Position numbers and translations under genes: made by a program
Source: Paenibacillus ferrarius
Lineage (GTDB): Bacteria; Bacillota; Bacilli; Paenibacillales; NBRC-103111
DNA length: 64,000 nucleotides
Assembly: GCF_002027705.1 (NCBI RefSeq)
Contig: NZ_MBTG01000016.1
Coordinates: 1 to 64,000, forward strand
Direction: 5' to 3'
Part shown: in pieces, positions 16,650-26,109 of the stretch
Layout of the letters: each line of letters begins with the position of its first letter
Position numbering within the stretch: the stretch's first letter is position 1
Notes under the pieces: model-generated
What the model saw: only the letters and a program-made list of their open reading frames with translations
Database searches by the model: none
Told to the model about the DNA's origin: nothing

Positions 16650-17522
16650 TCAACCCTTTACAGACCCCAGCATGACGCCCTTCACAAAATACTTTTGGAG
16701 GAAGGGATACACCACCAGCATCGGAACGACCATAATCACCACGCCGACAGCCTTTACCATTTCTGTTGCTACTGCGGCTTGCTCCTCATTATTTAAAGAT
16801 GGCGAATTCAGAAGATCATTTTTTTGCAGCATTGCCTGAACGATAACCGTCAAATTCTGCAAGCTGCTTTTATTAATGTACATCAGCACGTTCATAAAGG
16901 AATTCCAATAACTAATCCCATAGAACAGCGCTAATGTTGCCAGCATAGGGAGTGACAATGGCAGGATAATGCGGATCAGAAGCGATGTATCGCTGCATCC
17001 GTCAATGCGAGCTGCTTCCTGCACCTCATAGGGAATATTCTCAAAATAGCTGCGCATCAGAAGCATATTATACGTACTGATGAATCCCGTAAGCCAGATG
17101 GCCCAATAGGAATCAATCAAAGACATTTGCTTCACAATGAGGTAGGTTGGGATTAATCCCCCCGAGAACAGCATCGTAAACACCATAGCCAATATGAGAT
17201 ATCGACGCCCTATCAGATAAGATCTTGATAAGGGATACGCTGCCAGAATGGTGCCAAGCAAACTTAACACAACGCCAACCAGTGTAATGACAATACTATT
17301 GCGAAAGGCTTGGAAAGCCGGGCTTGATATAAAAAAGATTTTATAAGCAGTAAATTGTATCCCCACCGGCCAGAAAAAGACATGACCTGAGTCAACTGCT
17401 GATCGTTCGCTAAGCGATAAAGCCACGATATGGATAAACGGCATCAGGCACGTTAAAGCGATAACCGCGAGCAGTACATAGTTGATGGCATAAAAGATCT
17501 GTTCTCCCCGTGATATTTTCAT
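16650..17522 (-). CDS. Sugar ABC transporter permease (LplC/MalG type)
   Basis: A 290-residue inner-membrane permease with six predicted membrane segments. The EAA loop that docks the ATPase reads EVQEAARIDGCSDTSLLIRIILPLSLP. The C-terminal KYFVKGVMLGSVKG is characteristic of LplC/YtcP proteins. AAGGAGGAG precedes the ATG. It pairs with the permease encoded 20 bases upstream. No ATPase gene lies in the operon, as is usual for this family, which borrows a shared MsmX/UgpC-like ATPase. Confidence 0.92.
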   Translation of the reverse strand: MKISRGEQIFYAINYVLLAVIALTCLMPFIHIVALSLSERSAVDSGHVFFWPVGIQFTAYKIFFISSPAFQAFRNSIVITLVGVVLSLLGTILAAYPLSRSYLIGRRYLILAMVFTMLFSGGLIPTYLIVKQMSLIDSYWAIWLTGFISTYNMLLMRSYFENIPYEVQEAARIDGCSDTSLLIRIILPLSLPMLATLALFYGISYWNSFMNVLMYINKSSLQNLTVIVQAMLQKNDLLNSPSLNNEEQAAVATEMVKAVGVVIMVVPMLVVYPFLQKYFVKGVMLGSVKG

Positions 17523-17542
17523 GGGCTCCTCCTTTTTGGCTT

Positions 17543-18508
17543 CTAGAATAAAGCTTGGTCAAATTTACGGGCAATCTGATTCGCAATCAAAACAAGACTA
17601 CAGCTAATGACCGATTCGAAAAGCCCCATTGCCGTCGTTAAGCTGAACTGCGAGCTGCCCAACCCTATTTTATAAATATACGTACTTATCACCTCAGACA
17701 CGTCGGCTACAGCCGAATTCTGCAAGTTGTACACTTGGTCAAAACCAACCTCCATCACACGCCCCATCGCTAGAATCAGCAATAAAATAATCGTGTGCCG
17801 AATACCAGGCAGCGTAATGTGCCAAATTTGCCGCCACTTCGTAGCGCCATCCATACAGGCCGATTCATAAAGCGAAGGATCGATAGTTGTCAGTGCAGCG
17901 AGATAAATGATCGTACTAAACCCCATTTCCTTCCATACACCAGACCCAACAAAAATTGCAATCCAAGAATGAGATTCATACAAAAAAGTAATCGGTTCTA
18001 TATGTAAGAGCTTGAGCACTTTATTGATGGACCCGTAATCTGTCGCGAATAAGGATAAAACGATTCCGGAAACGATGACCCACGAGAAGAAATGAGGCAA
18101 GTAAACAATCGTTTGCACCCATTTTTTAAACCAGGACTTGCGAACTTCATTAAGCAAAACAGCCAAAATGATCGGCACCGGGAAGCCCACCAGCAAGCTG
18201 AGCAAGCTGAGCCAGAACGTGTTCCAAATAATTTGCAGCGTACTCGCGCTGGAAAACAAGAGCTTGAAATACTTCATCCCAACCCATGGACTGTTCCAGA
18301 TGCCATCTGCGAAATTGTAGTTCTTGAAAGCGATCACAAGACCGCCCATTGGCCAATATTTGAACAAAATATAATAGGCGATCACGGGGATCAGCATAAT
18401 AAACAAAGGAATATTTTGTTTCAGCAATCTTCTTCTTCGTATTAGCGCAGCTTCTCTAAGCCGCTGTACATCAAGGGTGACAGGAGTTTTCTCTAACCTG
18501 CTGCTCAT
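17543..18508 (-). CDS. Sugar ABC transporter permease (LplB type)
   Basis: A 321-residue inner-membrane permease, first gene of the eight-gene operon. After a basic N-terminal stretch there are six membrane segments, with FKYWPMGGLVIAFKNYNF characteristic of LplB-like proteins and the ATPase-docking loop LYESACMDGATKWRQIWHITLPG. A GTG start at 18511 directly followed by ATG at 18508 makes the exact start ambiguous; AAGGAG is 10 bases before the ATG. An inverted repeat at 18573-18596 lies in the promoter region. Confidence 0.91.
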   Translation of the reverse strand: MSSRLEKTPVTLDVQRLREAALIRRRRLLKQNIPLFIMLIPVIAYYILFKYWPMGGLVIAFKNYNFADGIWNSPWVGMKYFKLLFSSASTLQIIWNTFWLSLLSLLVGFPVPIILAVLLNEVRKSWFKKWVQTIVYLPHFFSWVIVSGIVLSLFATDYGSINKVLKLLHIEPITFLYESHSWIAIFVGSGVWKEMGFSTIIYLAALTTIDPSLYESACMDGATKWRQIWHITLPGIRHTIILLLILAMGRVMEVGFDQVYNLQNSAVADVSEVISTYIYKIGLGSSQFSLTTAMGLFESVISCSLVLIANQIARKFDQALF

Positions 18509-18572
18509 CACTGCATCGCTCCTTCTTTGGTATACCCTAATTATAGAAGGTACTGCCGATAGATCCCTTAAA

Positions 18573-18596
18573 AAATTATAGATAAAACTATAATTT
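18573..18596 (-). promoter_or_regulatory. Perfect inverted repeat in the promoter region of the importer operon
   Basis: AAATTATAG-N6-CTATAATTT is a perfect 9-base palindrome with a 6-base centre, 65-88 bases before the first gene of the operon. The minus strand reads CTATAATTT, so one arm may double as a -10 box. It is a candidate operator; no regulator gene in the window is clearly matched to it. Confidence 0.5.
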
Positions 18597-18652
18597 CATT
18601 GGTTTTGTTTGTGGTTTGGGGAGCGGGGGCGGGGGCGTAGCGCGGACCACTT

Positions 18653-18724
18653 TAAGGCTGTTTTTCAGCCTTATGGAGGGCATCTCCAGCTTTCCCTCTA
18701 CTTTAGGGCTGAATTTCAGCCTTA
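18653..18724 (+). repeat. Two AAGGCTG/CAGCCTT palindromes between operons
   Basis: The gene-free stretch 18509-18824 carries TAAGGCTG-N5-CAGCCTTA (18653-18673) and TAGGGCTG-N5-CAGCCTTA (18704-18724), 51 bases apart, next to G-rich tracts around 18620-18640 and 18728-18765. The unit spacing of about 50 bases resembles the CCTGC palindrome arrays but the sequence is different. Confidence 0.65.
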
Positions 18725-18772
18725 CAGCGGGGGGCTTGCGCTGCCGTAGATGCCCGCCCCCCCTCACTATTG

Positions 18773-18821
18773 AAAAAGAACTGTCCCCAAGTAGCAGATT
18801 CTACTTGTGAACAGTTCTTTT
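18773..18821 (-). terminator. Terminator of the iol-lacI operon
   Basis: AAAAGAACTGT and CAAGTAG pair with CTACTTG and ACAGTTCTTTT in a long two-part stem beginning a few bases past the LacI stop. Runs on both sides make it bidirectional. Confidence 0.85.
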
Positions 18822-18824
18822 CAA

Positions 18825-19844
18825 TTAATGCATGTCACCCGGCGATGCCGTGGATTGACGGATCATCAACTCCGGGCGCAGCACAACGCGTTGTTTGAGT
18901 TTCGATTCTTTTTTCAGCTCCTGAATCAGCAGGTCGACGACCTTCTTCCCCATCGGCTCAATCGGCTGGGCGACCGTCGTGAGCGGCGGGTCCGTCACCG
19001 AAGCCAGAATCGTGTTATCGAAGCCAATCACCGATAGCTGCTCCGGCACTTTCAAGCCCAGCTGCTTCGCAGCCTGCAAAGCCCCGATAGCCAGCATATC
19101 ATTGCAGCAGAACAGAGCAGTCGGCCGAACCCCTGCCGACTCTTCCAGCAGCGCAATCGCCTGCCGCTTCCCATCTTCCACGGTATAGTGGCAGTTGCGC
19201 ACACCGCTGTCCGGCAGTACAACACCCGCTTCCTCCAGCGTGTTCCTAAACCCGCGCACCCGCTCACGGCTGCTGATAACCTTGGCATGCTCCGCCAGAA
19301 TAGCTATGCGCGTATGCCCCAAATCCAGCAAATGCTTGGCCGCCAACGCGCCGCCAACGCAATCGTCCACAACAACGGTATGCACGCCGATATCCGGCAT
19401 TTCTCTGGCGATCATCGCAATCGGGATCCCTTGCTTCATTAGAGGCGTCAGCATCTCCTTGTTGTCCATCCCGGTCCCGATGATCATGCCGTCAATACTT
19501 TTCTGCTGCAGCAGGTTCAGGTAGCGCTCGACCCGTTCGTCCTTATTGTCTGTGCTGCAAATAACCAAGCTATAGCCCAAATGGTGCCCCTGATCCTCAA
19601 CCGCCCGCGCAATTTCCGCGAAAAAAGGATTCGATATATCCGGCACAAGCAGTCCCAAAGTAAATGTCTTCTTGCCGGTTAAAGCCGAAGCGATCACACT
19701 TGGCTGATAATTGAGCCGCTCCATCGTTTTGAGAATTTCCGCGCGCCGTTCTTCGCTGATCTTCCCCTTGCCGTTCATCACCTGCGACACCGCTGCAATC
19801 GAAACTCCAGCCTCGCGGGCGACATCATAAATTGTTGCCTTCAT
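18825..19844 (-). CDS. LacI/GalR-family repressor, probable iol regulator
   Basis: A 339-residue repressor. The helix-turn-helix is at residues 3-25 (TIYDVAREAGVSIAAVSQV) with hinge helix NYQPSVIASAL, followed by a ligand-binding domain starting TFTLGLLVPDISNPFFAEI. The frame is open 57 bases upstream, but homology and the HTH position place the start at the ATG 19844. It lies 76 bases after iolB in the same direction with no terminator between, so it is the last gene of the iol operon. Two AAGCGCTT palindromes at the iolD promoter are the type of site LacI proteins bind, hence autoregulation of the whole operon is likely. LacI-type iol regulators are known in some Bacillota, unlike the DeoR-type IolR of B. 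subtilis. Confidence 0.85.
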   Translation of the reverse strand: MKATIYDVAREAGVSIAAVSQVMNGKGKISEERRAEILKTMERLNYQPSVIASALTGKKTFTLGLLVPDISNPFFAEIARAVEDQGHHLGYSLVICSTDNKDERVERYLNLLQQKSIDGMIIGTGMDNKEMLTPLMKQGIPIAMIAREMPDIGVHTVVVDDCVGGALAAKHLLDLGHTRIAILAEHAKVISSRERVRGFRNTLEEAGVVLPDSGVRNCHYTVEDGKRQAIALLEESAGVRPTALFCCNDMLAIGALQAAKQLGLKVPEQLSVIGFDNTILASVTDPPLTTVAQPIEPMGKKVVDLLIQELKKESKLKQRVVLRPELMIRQSTASPGDMH

Positions 19845-19920
19845 CCTATGACCCCATTTTTCCCGAAGAATACTTGTTTGTCTTCTATTATGCAGGGGCA
19901 CAAGGGAAGTTGCAAACGGC

Positions 19921-20739
19921 CTACTCCTCCACTGGCTTCGCCATTAGCCAAGCATGCTCAGGATCATTATGGAACTTCCAAGTGCGCGACGGGCCTGCCA
20001 TCACATTCAGATAGTAAACGTCATAGCCGGGAGGAGCACAAACAGGATGATAGCCTCGCGGCACCAGCACAGCTTCCCCATCCTTCACCAGCAGCGTTTC
20101 ATCCAGCGAGCGGTCATCCGTATACACACGTTGGATCGCAAAACCATGCCCAGGATCGACGCGGTAGTAATACGTTTCCTCCAGAAAAGACTCCTGCGGA
20201 AGCGCATCCCGATCATGCTTGTGCGGCGGATAGCTCGACCAATGCCCATTCGGTGTAAAAACCTCAACGACAAGCAAGCTGTCGGCCGGTTCATTTTCCG
20301 GTAAAATATTATGAATTTGCCGCTCGATATTCCCGTAACCGCGGGTTTCAACCCCCACATGGCTAGGTTCAATCAAGCGCGCAGGATAACCGCCAGCACC
20401 GGGAGCGCTGCAAATCGCAAGCTCCACAGCTGTTTTTGCGGCAACTTGATACTGATCATCACTTGGGACATAGACTGAAAACGGCGGAATTTTCTCAAAT
20501 ACGTTCATCCGCTCTCCGATGTCACTCCAGCTTGCCTCCTTGGTCTGCACGTCCGCTTTACCGCTCAGCAGCACTAAGCAAACTTCTTGCTCGCCCGTAA
20601 CACGGCTCAGAGATTGCCCCGCCGCAAGCCTTACAATTTCAAAACCGACATAGTTCCAGCCAGCGGATTCCGGCGTTATTTTCAAAATGCTGCCCTCAGC
20701 ATGAGGATGTTCCAAAGGTTTCACAATCAGATTAGGCAT
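19921..20739 (-). CDS. iolB: 5-deoxy-glucuronate isomerase
   Basis: A 272-residue bicupin that converts 5-deoxy-D-glucuronate to 2-deoxy-5-keto-D-gluconate in inositol breakdown. Metal-binding residues are visible in SSYPPHKHDRD and the following Glu-rich LPQESFLEETYYYRVDP, and in YHPVCAPPGYDVYYLNVMAGP. Length matches the family. GGAAAGGAG precedes the ATG. It is the seventh iol gene, 18 bases after iolG. Confidence 0.94.
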   Translation of the reverse strand: MPNLIVKPLEHPHAEGSILKITPESAGWNYVGFEIVRLAAGQSLSRVTGEQEVCLVLLSGKADVQTKEASWSDIGERMNVFEKIPPFSVYVPSDDQYQVAAKTAVELAICSAPGAGGYPARLIEPSHVGVETRGYGNIERQIHNILPENEPADSLLVVEVFTPNGHWSSYPPHKHDRDALPQESFLEETYYYRVDPGHGFAIQRVYTDDRSLDETLLVKDGEAVLVPRGYHPVCAPPGYDVYYLNVMAGPSRTWKFHNDPEHAWLMAKPVEE

Positions 20740-20757
20740 ATCCCGCAGCTCCTTTCC

Positions 20758-21795
20758 TTAAAGCGCACTCTGCTGTAACAAAGCCAAAGCCTCGCTAACT
20801 TTCACCGGCCGACCCAACCTAGAAGATAACTTGGCAGCAAGTGCGATCCGCTCCGCCTGCATACCATCATGACCGTCCACAGGTACAGCTTTATCGTTCA
20901 ACAGACAATCTATGAAGATCTGCGTCTCTTCCATATAAGCAGCTTGATAGCGCTCGAGGAAAAAATGCAGCGGTTTCTCGCTCACAATCGCATCTGCGGT
21001 GCTGACCACGGCCGTATTCGGATGATCGTTGGTAACGGCTACGCTGCCTTTGGACCCGAACACTTCCACACGCTGGTCATAGCCATAGACGGCTTGACGG
21101 CTATTGTCGATGACGCCAAGCGCGCCATTTTCGAAGCGAAGCGTGACTATCGCCGTATCCACATCCCCATGCTCAGCAAAAACCGGATTAATCAGCACAT
21201 TGCCCTGCGCATACACCTCTTCAACCTCGCTGCCAGCTACAAATCTAGCCATATCGAAATCATGAATCATCATATCCATGAAAATGCCGCCCGACACTTT
21301 AATGTAATCCTCATGCGGCGGATTCGGGTCACGAGAAGTGATTTTGATAATATGCGGGTTCCCGATCGTGCCTTCTTGGACAACCTCGCGAACACGCTTA
21401 AAGTTATGGTCAAAACGGCGGTTGAAGCCGATTTGCAGCTTCACGCCGGCTTTGTTCACAGCAGCAATGGCTGCTTCCGTTTGTGTAATATCCATGCTGA
21501 TCGGCTTTTCACAAAAGATGTGCTTGCCTGCTTCAGCCGCTTGCTGGATTAACGGCACGTGCGTGTCGGTCGACGAACAGATGAAGATAGCATCAATCTC
21601 TGGATGCTCGATCAGTTCCTTGCTGTCCTTCGTAACTAAACCGATTTGGCGCGCTGCCGCCCAAGCCTCTAGCTCAGGACCGGCAAATAAATCACTCACC
21701 GCCACAATGTTCACTTGCGGCAGCCGCAGCAAATTGTCTGCGTGGATTTTGCCGATTCGCCCTGCACCGATGATTCCGATTTGAATAGTTTTCAT
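20758..21795 (-). CDS. iolG: Inositol 2-dehydrogenase
   Basis: A 345-residue Gfo/Idh/MocA enzyme that oxidises myo-inositol to scyllo-inosose with NAD+. The Rossmann motif is [17 protein letters not shown] and the EKP motif is [11 protein letters not shown]. The C-terminal part has [17 protein letters not shown] with the conserved D-x3-HD, and FNRRFDHNF before it. The ATG overlaps the iolJ stop as ATGA, showing translational coupling. The iol context removes doubt about function that sequence alone would leave. Confidence 0.92.
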   Translation of the reverse strand: MKTIQIGIIGAGRIGKIHADNLLRLPQVNIVAVSDLFAGPELEAWAAARQIGLVTKDSKELIEHPEIDAIFICSSTDTHVPLIQQAAEAGKHIFCEKPISMDITQTEAAIAAVNKAGVKLQIGFNRRFDHNFKRVREVVQEGTIGNPHIIKITSRDPNPPHEDYIKVSGGIFMDMMIHDFDMARFVAGSEVEEVYAQGNVLINPVFAEHGDVDTAIVTLRFENGALGVIDNSRQAVYGYDQRVEVFGSKGSVAVTNDHPNTAVVSTADAIVSEKPLHFFLERYQAAYMEETQIFIDCLLNDKAVPVDGHDGMQAERIALAAKLSSRLGRPVKVSEALALLQQSAL

Positions 21796-22670
21796 GATAG
21801 ACTCCTTCCGGCTTTGCCTGCGCTGCCGAACAATTGAATTTTGGCTCTTACGGATGCCCCAATCGCTTCCCGCGCGGGGATTAAATAATTCCGTGGGTCA
21901 TAGGCCTCTGGATGTTCATTCAAAAACGATCGTATGGCCGCTGTACAGGCGATTTGATTGTCTGTATTCACATTAATTTTGGCTGTTCCGCAGGCAATCG
22001 CCTGACGAATTTCTTCATCCGGCAAGCCGCTTCCGCCATGAAGCACAAGCGGAAGGCCCGTAACTTGGCGGATTTCAGCCATCCGTTCGAAGCCCAGCTT
22101 GGGCTGTCCCCGATAAGGACCATGCACGGAACCAAGCGCTGGCGCCAAGCAATCGATGCCTGTTTCCTGCACTAAACGCACGCAATCCGCCGTGACCGCA
22201 TACATGCCTTCGGCTTCATCGACGACCAAATCATCCTCGCGTCCGGTAATCCGGCCCAGCTCAGATTCAACGGAAACGCCGAGAACATGAGCAGCCTGTG
22301 TCACTTGGCGGGTCACTTCGATGTTATGTTCGAGCGAATGATGCGAAGCATCGATCATCACGGAAGTAAAACCCGCGTGAATCGCCCGGATGCACACCTC
22401 ATAGCTGCTTCCATGGTCTAGATGGAGCGCGACAGGCACCGTAATGCCGTAATGCTCCATCAACGATTTCACCATACCCGCGATGCAAGGCAGCCCGCCC
22501 ATATATGGAATGTAAGCCTCGCTGACGCCAAGAATGACGGGCGCTTGCTCCGCCTCGGCAGCCAACAGAATGGCTTGCGTGAACTCCAAATTGTTTAAAT
22601 TAAACTGTCCAACCGCATATTGACCGGCTAGCGCCTGATGCAGCATCTCTTTCATCGAAACAAGTCGCAT
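21792..22670 (-). CDS. iolJ: 2-deoxy-5-keto-gluconate-6-phosphate aldolase (class II)
   Basis: A 292-residue zinc aldolase that splits 2-deoxy-5-keto-D-gluconate 6-phosphate to dihydroxyacetone phosphate and malonate semialdehyde. Class II motifs are present: [11 protein letters not shown] with zinc ligands, [13 protein letters not shown], and [12 protein letters not shown]. It is close to FbaA-type aldolases and could be mistaken for one, but its position between iolA and iolG supports IolJ. AAAGGAAG precedes the ATG. Confidence 0.9.
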   Translation of the reverse strand: MRLVSMKEMLHQALAGQYAVGQFNLNNLEFTQAILLAAEAEQAPVILGVSEAYIPYMGGLPCIAGMVKSLMEHYGITVPVALHLDHGSSYEVCIRAIHAGFTSVMIDASHHSLEHNIEVTRQVTQAAHVLGVSVESELGRITGREDDLVVDEAEGMYAVTADCVRLVQETGIDCLAPALGSVHGPYRGQPKLGFERMAEIRQVTGLPLVLHGGSGLPDEEIRQAIACGTAKINVNTDNQIACTAAIRSFLNEHPEAYDPRNYLIPAREAIGASVRAKIQLFGSAGKAGRSLS

Positions 22671-22690
22671 GAGATTCTTCCTTTCTGGGC

Positions 22691-24136
22691 CTACCAGCGG
22701 GCTGTGACCATTTTTTTGCGTGTATAGAATTCAACGCCATCCGTCCCATTCGCGTGCAAATCACCATAGAACGACTTTTTCCAGCCTGAAAAAGGGAAGA
22801 AAGCCATCGGTGCAGGAACGCCGAGATTGACGCCCAGCATACCCGCATCAATCGTTTCACGGAATTGGCGGACATGACTGCCATCACGCGTGAACAGGCA
22901 GGCGCCATTGGCAAATTCCGAGCGATTGGATAACGCAATCGCTTCTTCCAGCGTTGCTACCCGAACGATGGAAAGCACAGGCGCAAAAATTTCGTCCTCC
23001 CAAATTTTCATGCCGCACTCCACGCCATCAAAAATAGTCGGGCCTACGAAGTACCCCTTCTCGTCGGAAGCCTTATCCTTGCGTCCGTCGCGAATAAGAA
23101 TCGCGCCTTCTTTTTCGCCGATCTCGATATATTTCAAGGTGCGCTCTCTGTGCTGATCGCGAATCACCGGCCCCAAGAACACGCCCTCGTCCGCGCCATT
23201 GCCCATCGTGATGCGGTTAGCAGCATCAATCAGCTTGCTGACAAGCGTGTCAGCCACATCGCCAACGGCTACGACAACCGAGCACGCCATGCAGCGCTCG
23301 CCCGCTGAACCAAAAGCCGCGTTGACGATTTCCTTCACCGCGATATCCAAATCCGCATCCGGCATCACAATCGAGTGATTTTTGGCGCCGGCTAAGGCTT
23401 GCACCCGCTTGCCATGGGCTGAAGCGGTTTTGTAAATGTATTCGGCTACCGGTTGGGAGCCGACGAATGAAATCGCTTTGACCTCTGGATGCTCCAGAAG
23501 TCCATTCACAACATCGTGCGCGCCATGAACGATGTTCAGCACGCCGTCCGGAAGACCGGCTTGTTGGAACAGCTCCGCCAAACGGTTAGCCAAGTGCGGC
23601 GTGCGCTCCGACGGTTTCAGCACGAACGTGTTGCCGCAGGCAATCGCCAGCGGGAACATCCAGCAAGGCACCATCATCGGAAAGTTGAACGGTGTAATGC
23701 CACCGATGACCCCGATAGGATAGCGGTACATGCCGGATTCTAGATTCGACGCGATATCAGGCAGTTGTTTGCCCATCATCAGCGTTGGCGCTCCAGCCGC
23801 GAATTCGACACACTCGATGCCGCGCAGCACTTCGCCGTACGCTTCGGTGTAGCTTTTGCCATTTTCACGCGTCACGATCCGTGCAAGCTCTTCCCAGTTG
23901 TCGACCAGCAGCTGCTGATATTTGAACAAAATGCGTGCCCGGCGCGGCACCGGCGTGCGGCTCCAGGACTGGAACGCCTCTTGGGAGTTGCGAACGGCTT
24001 GATCAACTTCCTCCTTCGTAGAAATGGGAATGTATGCAAGAATTTCTTCCGTTGCAGGGTTGTATACGGGTTCTGTTTGAGTGGAGGCAGAAGCGATCCA
24101 TTCGCCGCCGATCCAATTTTTCAAAGTCTCTGTCAT
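22691..24136 (-). CDS. iolA: Methylmalonate/malonate-semialdehyde dehydrogenase
   Basis: A 481-residue CoA-acylating aldehyde dehydrogenase (MmsA) that converts malonate semialdehyde to acetyl-CoA and CO2, the last step of the iol pathway. Seen: [18 protein letters not shown], the NAD-binding [14 protein letters not shown], and the catalytic Cys in [17 protein letters not shown]. The C-terminal [18 protein letters not shown] is characteristic of MmsA. The internal order iolC-iolA-iolJ differs from B. subtilis, where iolA is first. Confidence 0.94.
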   Translation of the reverse strand: MTETLKNWIGGEWIASASTQTEPVYNPATEEILAYIPISTKEEVDQAVRNSQEAFQSWSRTPVPRRARILFKYQQLLVDNWEELARIVTRENGKSYTEAYGEVLRGIECVEFAAGAPTLMMGKQLPDIASNLESGMYRYPIGVIGGITPFNFPMMVPCWMFPLAIACGNTFVLKPSERTPHLANRLAELFQQAGLPDGVLNIVHGAHDVVNGLLEHPEVKAISFVGSQPVAEYIYKTASAHGKRVQALAGAKNHSIVMPDADLDIAVKEIVNAAFGSAGERCMACSVVVAVGDVADTLVSKLIDAANRITMGNGADEGVFLGPVIRDQHRERTLKYIEIGEKEGAILIRDGRKDKASDEKGYFVGPTIFDGVECGMKIWEDEIFAPVLSIVRVATLEEAIALSNRSEFANGACLFTRDGSHVRQFRETIDAGMLGVNLGVPAPMAFFPFSGWKKSFYGDLHANGTDGVEFYTRKKMVTARW

Positions 24137-24161
24137 CGTTAAGCTCTCCCTTTTCAGTCAA

Positions 24162-25172
24162 TTATGAAGCTGTAATCTCGCCGCGGTTGCAGCGTTCGAT
24201 ATAATCATCCACCTGTGCAGCCGTTGGCATAGCATCCGAGCAGCTGTGGCTGGAAATGACGATACAAGCGGCTGCGCTGCCGTATTCCATACTTTTTTCA
24301 ATCGTCCAGCCTTGCATAATGCCATAGATAAAGCCTGCCGCGTACGAATCTCCAGCTCCAAACGTCTTCACAACTTTAGCCGGGAAGCTCTTCGCACGGT
24401 GGCCGACACCGTCAGGCGTATAGGCAATTGAGCCCTCTTTGCCGTGTTTGATGATGACGATCTTGGCCGAATAGTCGAACCATTTGGCCGCTGTAATCCG
24501 ATCATCCTTCTCTGGGTTCGTCTCGAAACGTTCCATCATGTCGAATTCTTCGCGCGTGCCGAGGATAATATCGCATTTCTCCGCCGCCAAGTTATAGTAA
24601 GTTGCTGTCTCTTCCGCTGATTTCCACGTATAGGGACGATAATCCAAATCAAATACGATCACAGCGCCATGCTTCTTCGCATAGCTGAGTGCCTGGAATA
24701 CCGCTTCACGCGAAGGGCTTTGTGCAAGCGCCGTCCCAGAGATGAGCAGCACCTTCGCCCTAGCGATCAGCGATTCCTGAACCTCCGCAGGGGTAAGCAG
24801 CAGATCAGCCGCATTGTCGCGATACATCAGAATACTGCAATCGGTAGGGCTTTTGATCTCGGTAAAAGCAAGCCCTGTGACAGCTCCCGTTTGATCGGTC
24901 ACGACATTCGTCGTCTCGATCCGATTGCGCTGCAAGTAATCCTCGATGAAGCGGCCCATTTGGTCATTGGCGATTTTGCCGATAAAAGCCGTTTGCAGCC
25001 CAAGTCTCGCCATCCCGATCGTGATGTTGGCCGGAGAGCCTCCGACATACTTCGTAAACGTCATCGTCTCTTCCATCGGACGGTGAATTTCGTTGGCGTT
25101 CAAATCAATGCACAGTCGTCCTATTGCGGCAAAATCCAGCGGCTTATCTAGTGGAAAAGTCACGTAGGTCAT
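24162..25172 (-). CDS. iolC: 5-dehydro-2-deoxygluconokinase
   Basis: A 336-residue PfkB-family kinase that phosphorylates 2-deoxy-5-keto-D-gluconate at O6. The PfkB signature 1 region reads VGGSPANITIGMARLG and signature 2 VKTFGAGDSYAAGFIYG with the catalytic Asp. The frame continues 165 bases upstream into iolE, but the ATG at 25172 (MTYVTFPLDK) has GAAGG before it and lies 7 bases after the iolE stop, so it is the start. Confidence 0.93.
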   Translation of the reverse strand: MTYVTFPLDKPLDFAAIGRLCIDLNANEIHRPMEETMTFTKYVGGSPANITIGMARLGLQTAFIGKIANDQMGRFIEDYLQRNRIETTNVVTDQTGAVTGLAFTEIKSPTDCSILMYRDNAADLLLTPAEVQESLIARAKVLLISGTALAQSPSREAVFQALSYAKKHGAVIVFDLDYRPYTWKSAEETATYYNLAAEKCDIILGTREEFDMMERFETNPEKDDRITAAKWFDYSAKIVIIKHGKEGSIAYTPDGVGHRAKSFPAKVVKTFGAGDSYAAGFIYGIMQGWTIEKSMEYGSAAACIVISSHSCSDAMPTAAQVDDYIERCNRGEITAS

Positions 25173-25179
25173 CGAACCA

Positions 25180-26088
25180 TTACCTTCTTTCTTGGGGAAT
25201 AAGAGATTGGATATAACTAAGTGCATTTTTGGCATATTCATAAGGAGGATGCGCAGCCGGGTCTTGCTCGCCTTCCAGCATCGCCCATCCTTCATATTTC
25301 CGCTCCAGCAGCTCTTCGAAAATCGGCCCAAAATCAAGACAGCCGTCGCCCGGAACGGTGAACACGCCTTTGCGAATACACGTCACGAAGTCCACTTGTT
25401 CCGCTCTCGCTTCATCCAGCACCGCTTGACGAATGTCCTTCAAATGAATGTACGCGATGCGGCCGTAATGCTTGCGCAGCACGGTCAACGGATCTGCCCC
25501 GCCGTAGTAGGCATGACCCGTGTCGAAAAGCAAATGCACGAGCGCAGGATCCGTCATTGCCATCAGCTTGTCGATTTCCTCCGGGCTTTCTACCACTGTG
25601 CCGCCATGATGATGATAGGTCAGCTTGAGTCCATACTCCTGCGCGATGGCCCCTGCAAGGTTAAGTCCTTCAGCCAAGCACTGCCAGCCTGCCTCATCCA
25701 GACGAAGCACTTCCTTCTCGTTAGGTGTCCGGCGCGGGTCAAAATGGAGCGAGCCCCCCACTTCCGCAGTGCTGATAACTGTGCTGCCCATTTCTTGGAG
25801 AAACTGCGCATGCTTGCGATAAGCGGCAAGCTCCTCGTCGCGGTAGGCAGGATCGGAGAAAAGTACCGATTTCCACTGCGAAACAAGCTGAATGCCCCGC
25901 TTCGCGAGTTCTTCTTTTAACACGGGAATGTCTGTTGGATATTTGCGCCCCATCTCGGTGCCTGCAAGCCCCAGTGCTGCTATATCATCTAAAATTTGTT
26001 CATACGTCGTATCCGCGCCATGCTCCTTAACATCTTCGCCCACCCAATTAATCGGGTGCACGCCCAGCTTGAATGGAAGCTCTGTCAT
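25180..26088 (-). CDS. iolE: 2-keto-myo-inositol dehydratase
   Basis: A 302-residue xylose-isomerase-like TIM-barrel protein that dehydrates scyllo-inosose. KLGVHPINWVGEDVKEHG at the N-terminus is characteristic of IolE. Metal-site residues appear in LTYHHHGGTVVE, HLLFDTGHAYYGGAD and YIHLKDIR. AAAGGGG precedes the ATG. It is coupled closely to iolD (21-base gap) and iolC (7-base gap). Confidence 0.95.
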   Translation of the reverse strand: MTELPFKLGVHPINWVGEDVKEHGADTTYEQILDDIAALGLAGTEMGRKYPTDIPVLKEELAKRGIQLVSQWKSVLFSDPAYRDEELAAYRKHAQFLQEMGSTVISTAEVGGSLHFDPRRTPNEKEVLRLDEAGWQCLAEGLNLAGAIAQEYGLKLTYHHHGGTVVESPEEIDKLMAMTDPALVHLLFDTGHAYYGGADPLTVLRKHYGRIAYIHLKDIRQAVLDEARAEQVDFVTCIRKGVFTVPGDGCLDFGPIFEELLERKYEGWAMLEGEQDPAAHPPYEYAKNALSYIQSLIPQERR

Positions 26089-26109
26089 CGTTCAAATCCC
26101 CTTTGTTGG

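Noticed and set aside
20869-21552. Long plus-strand frame opposite iolG
   Set aside because: It lies fully antisense to a well-conserved gene and has no ribosome site; it mirrors the codon bias of iolG.
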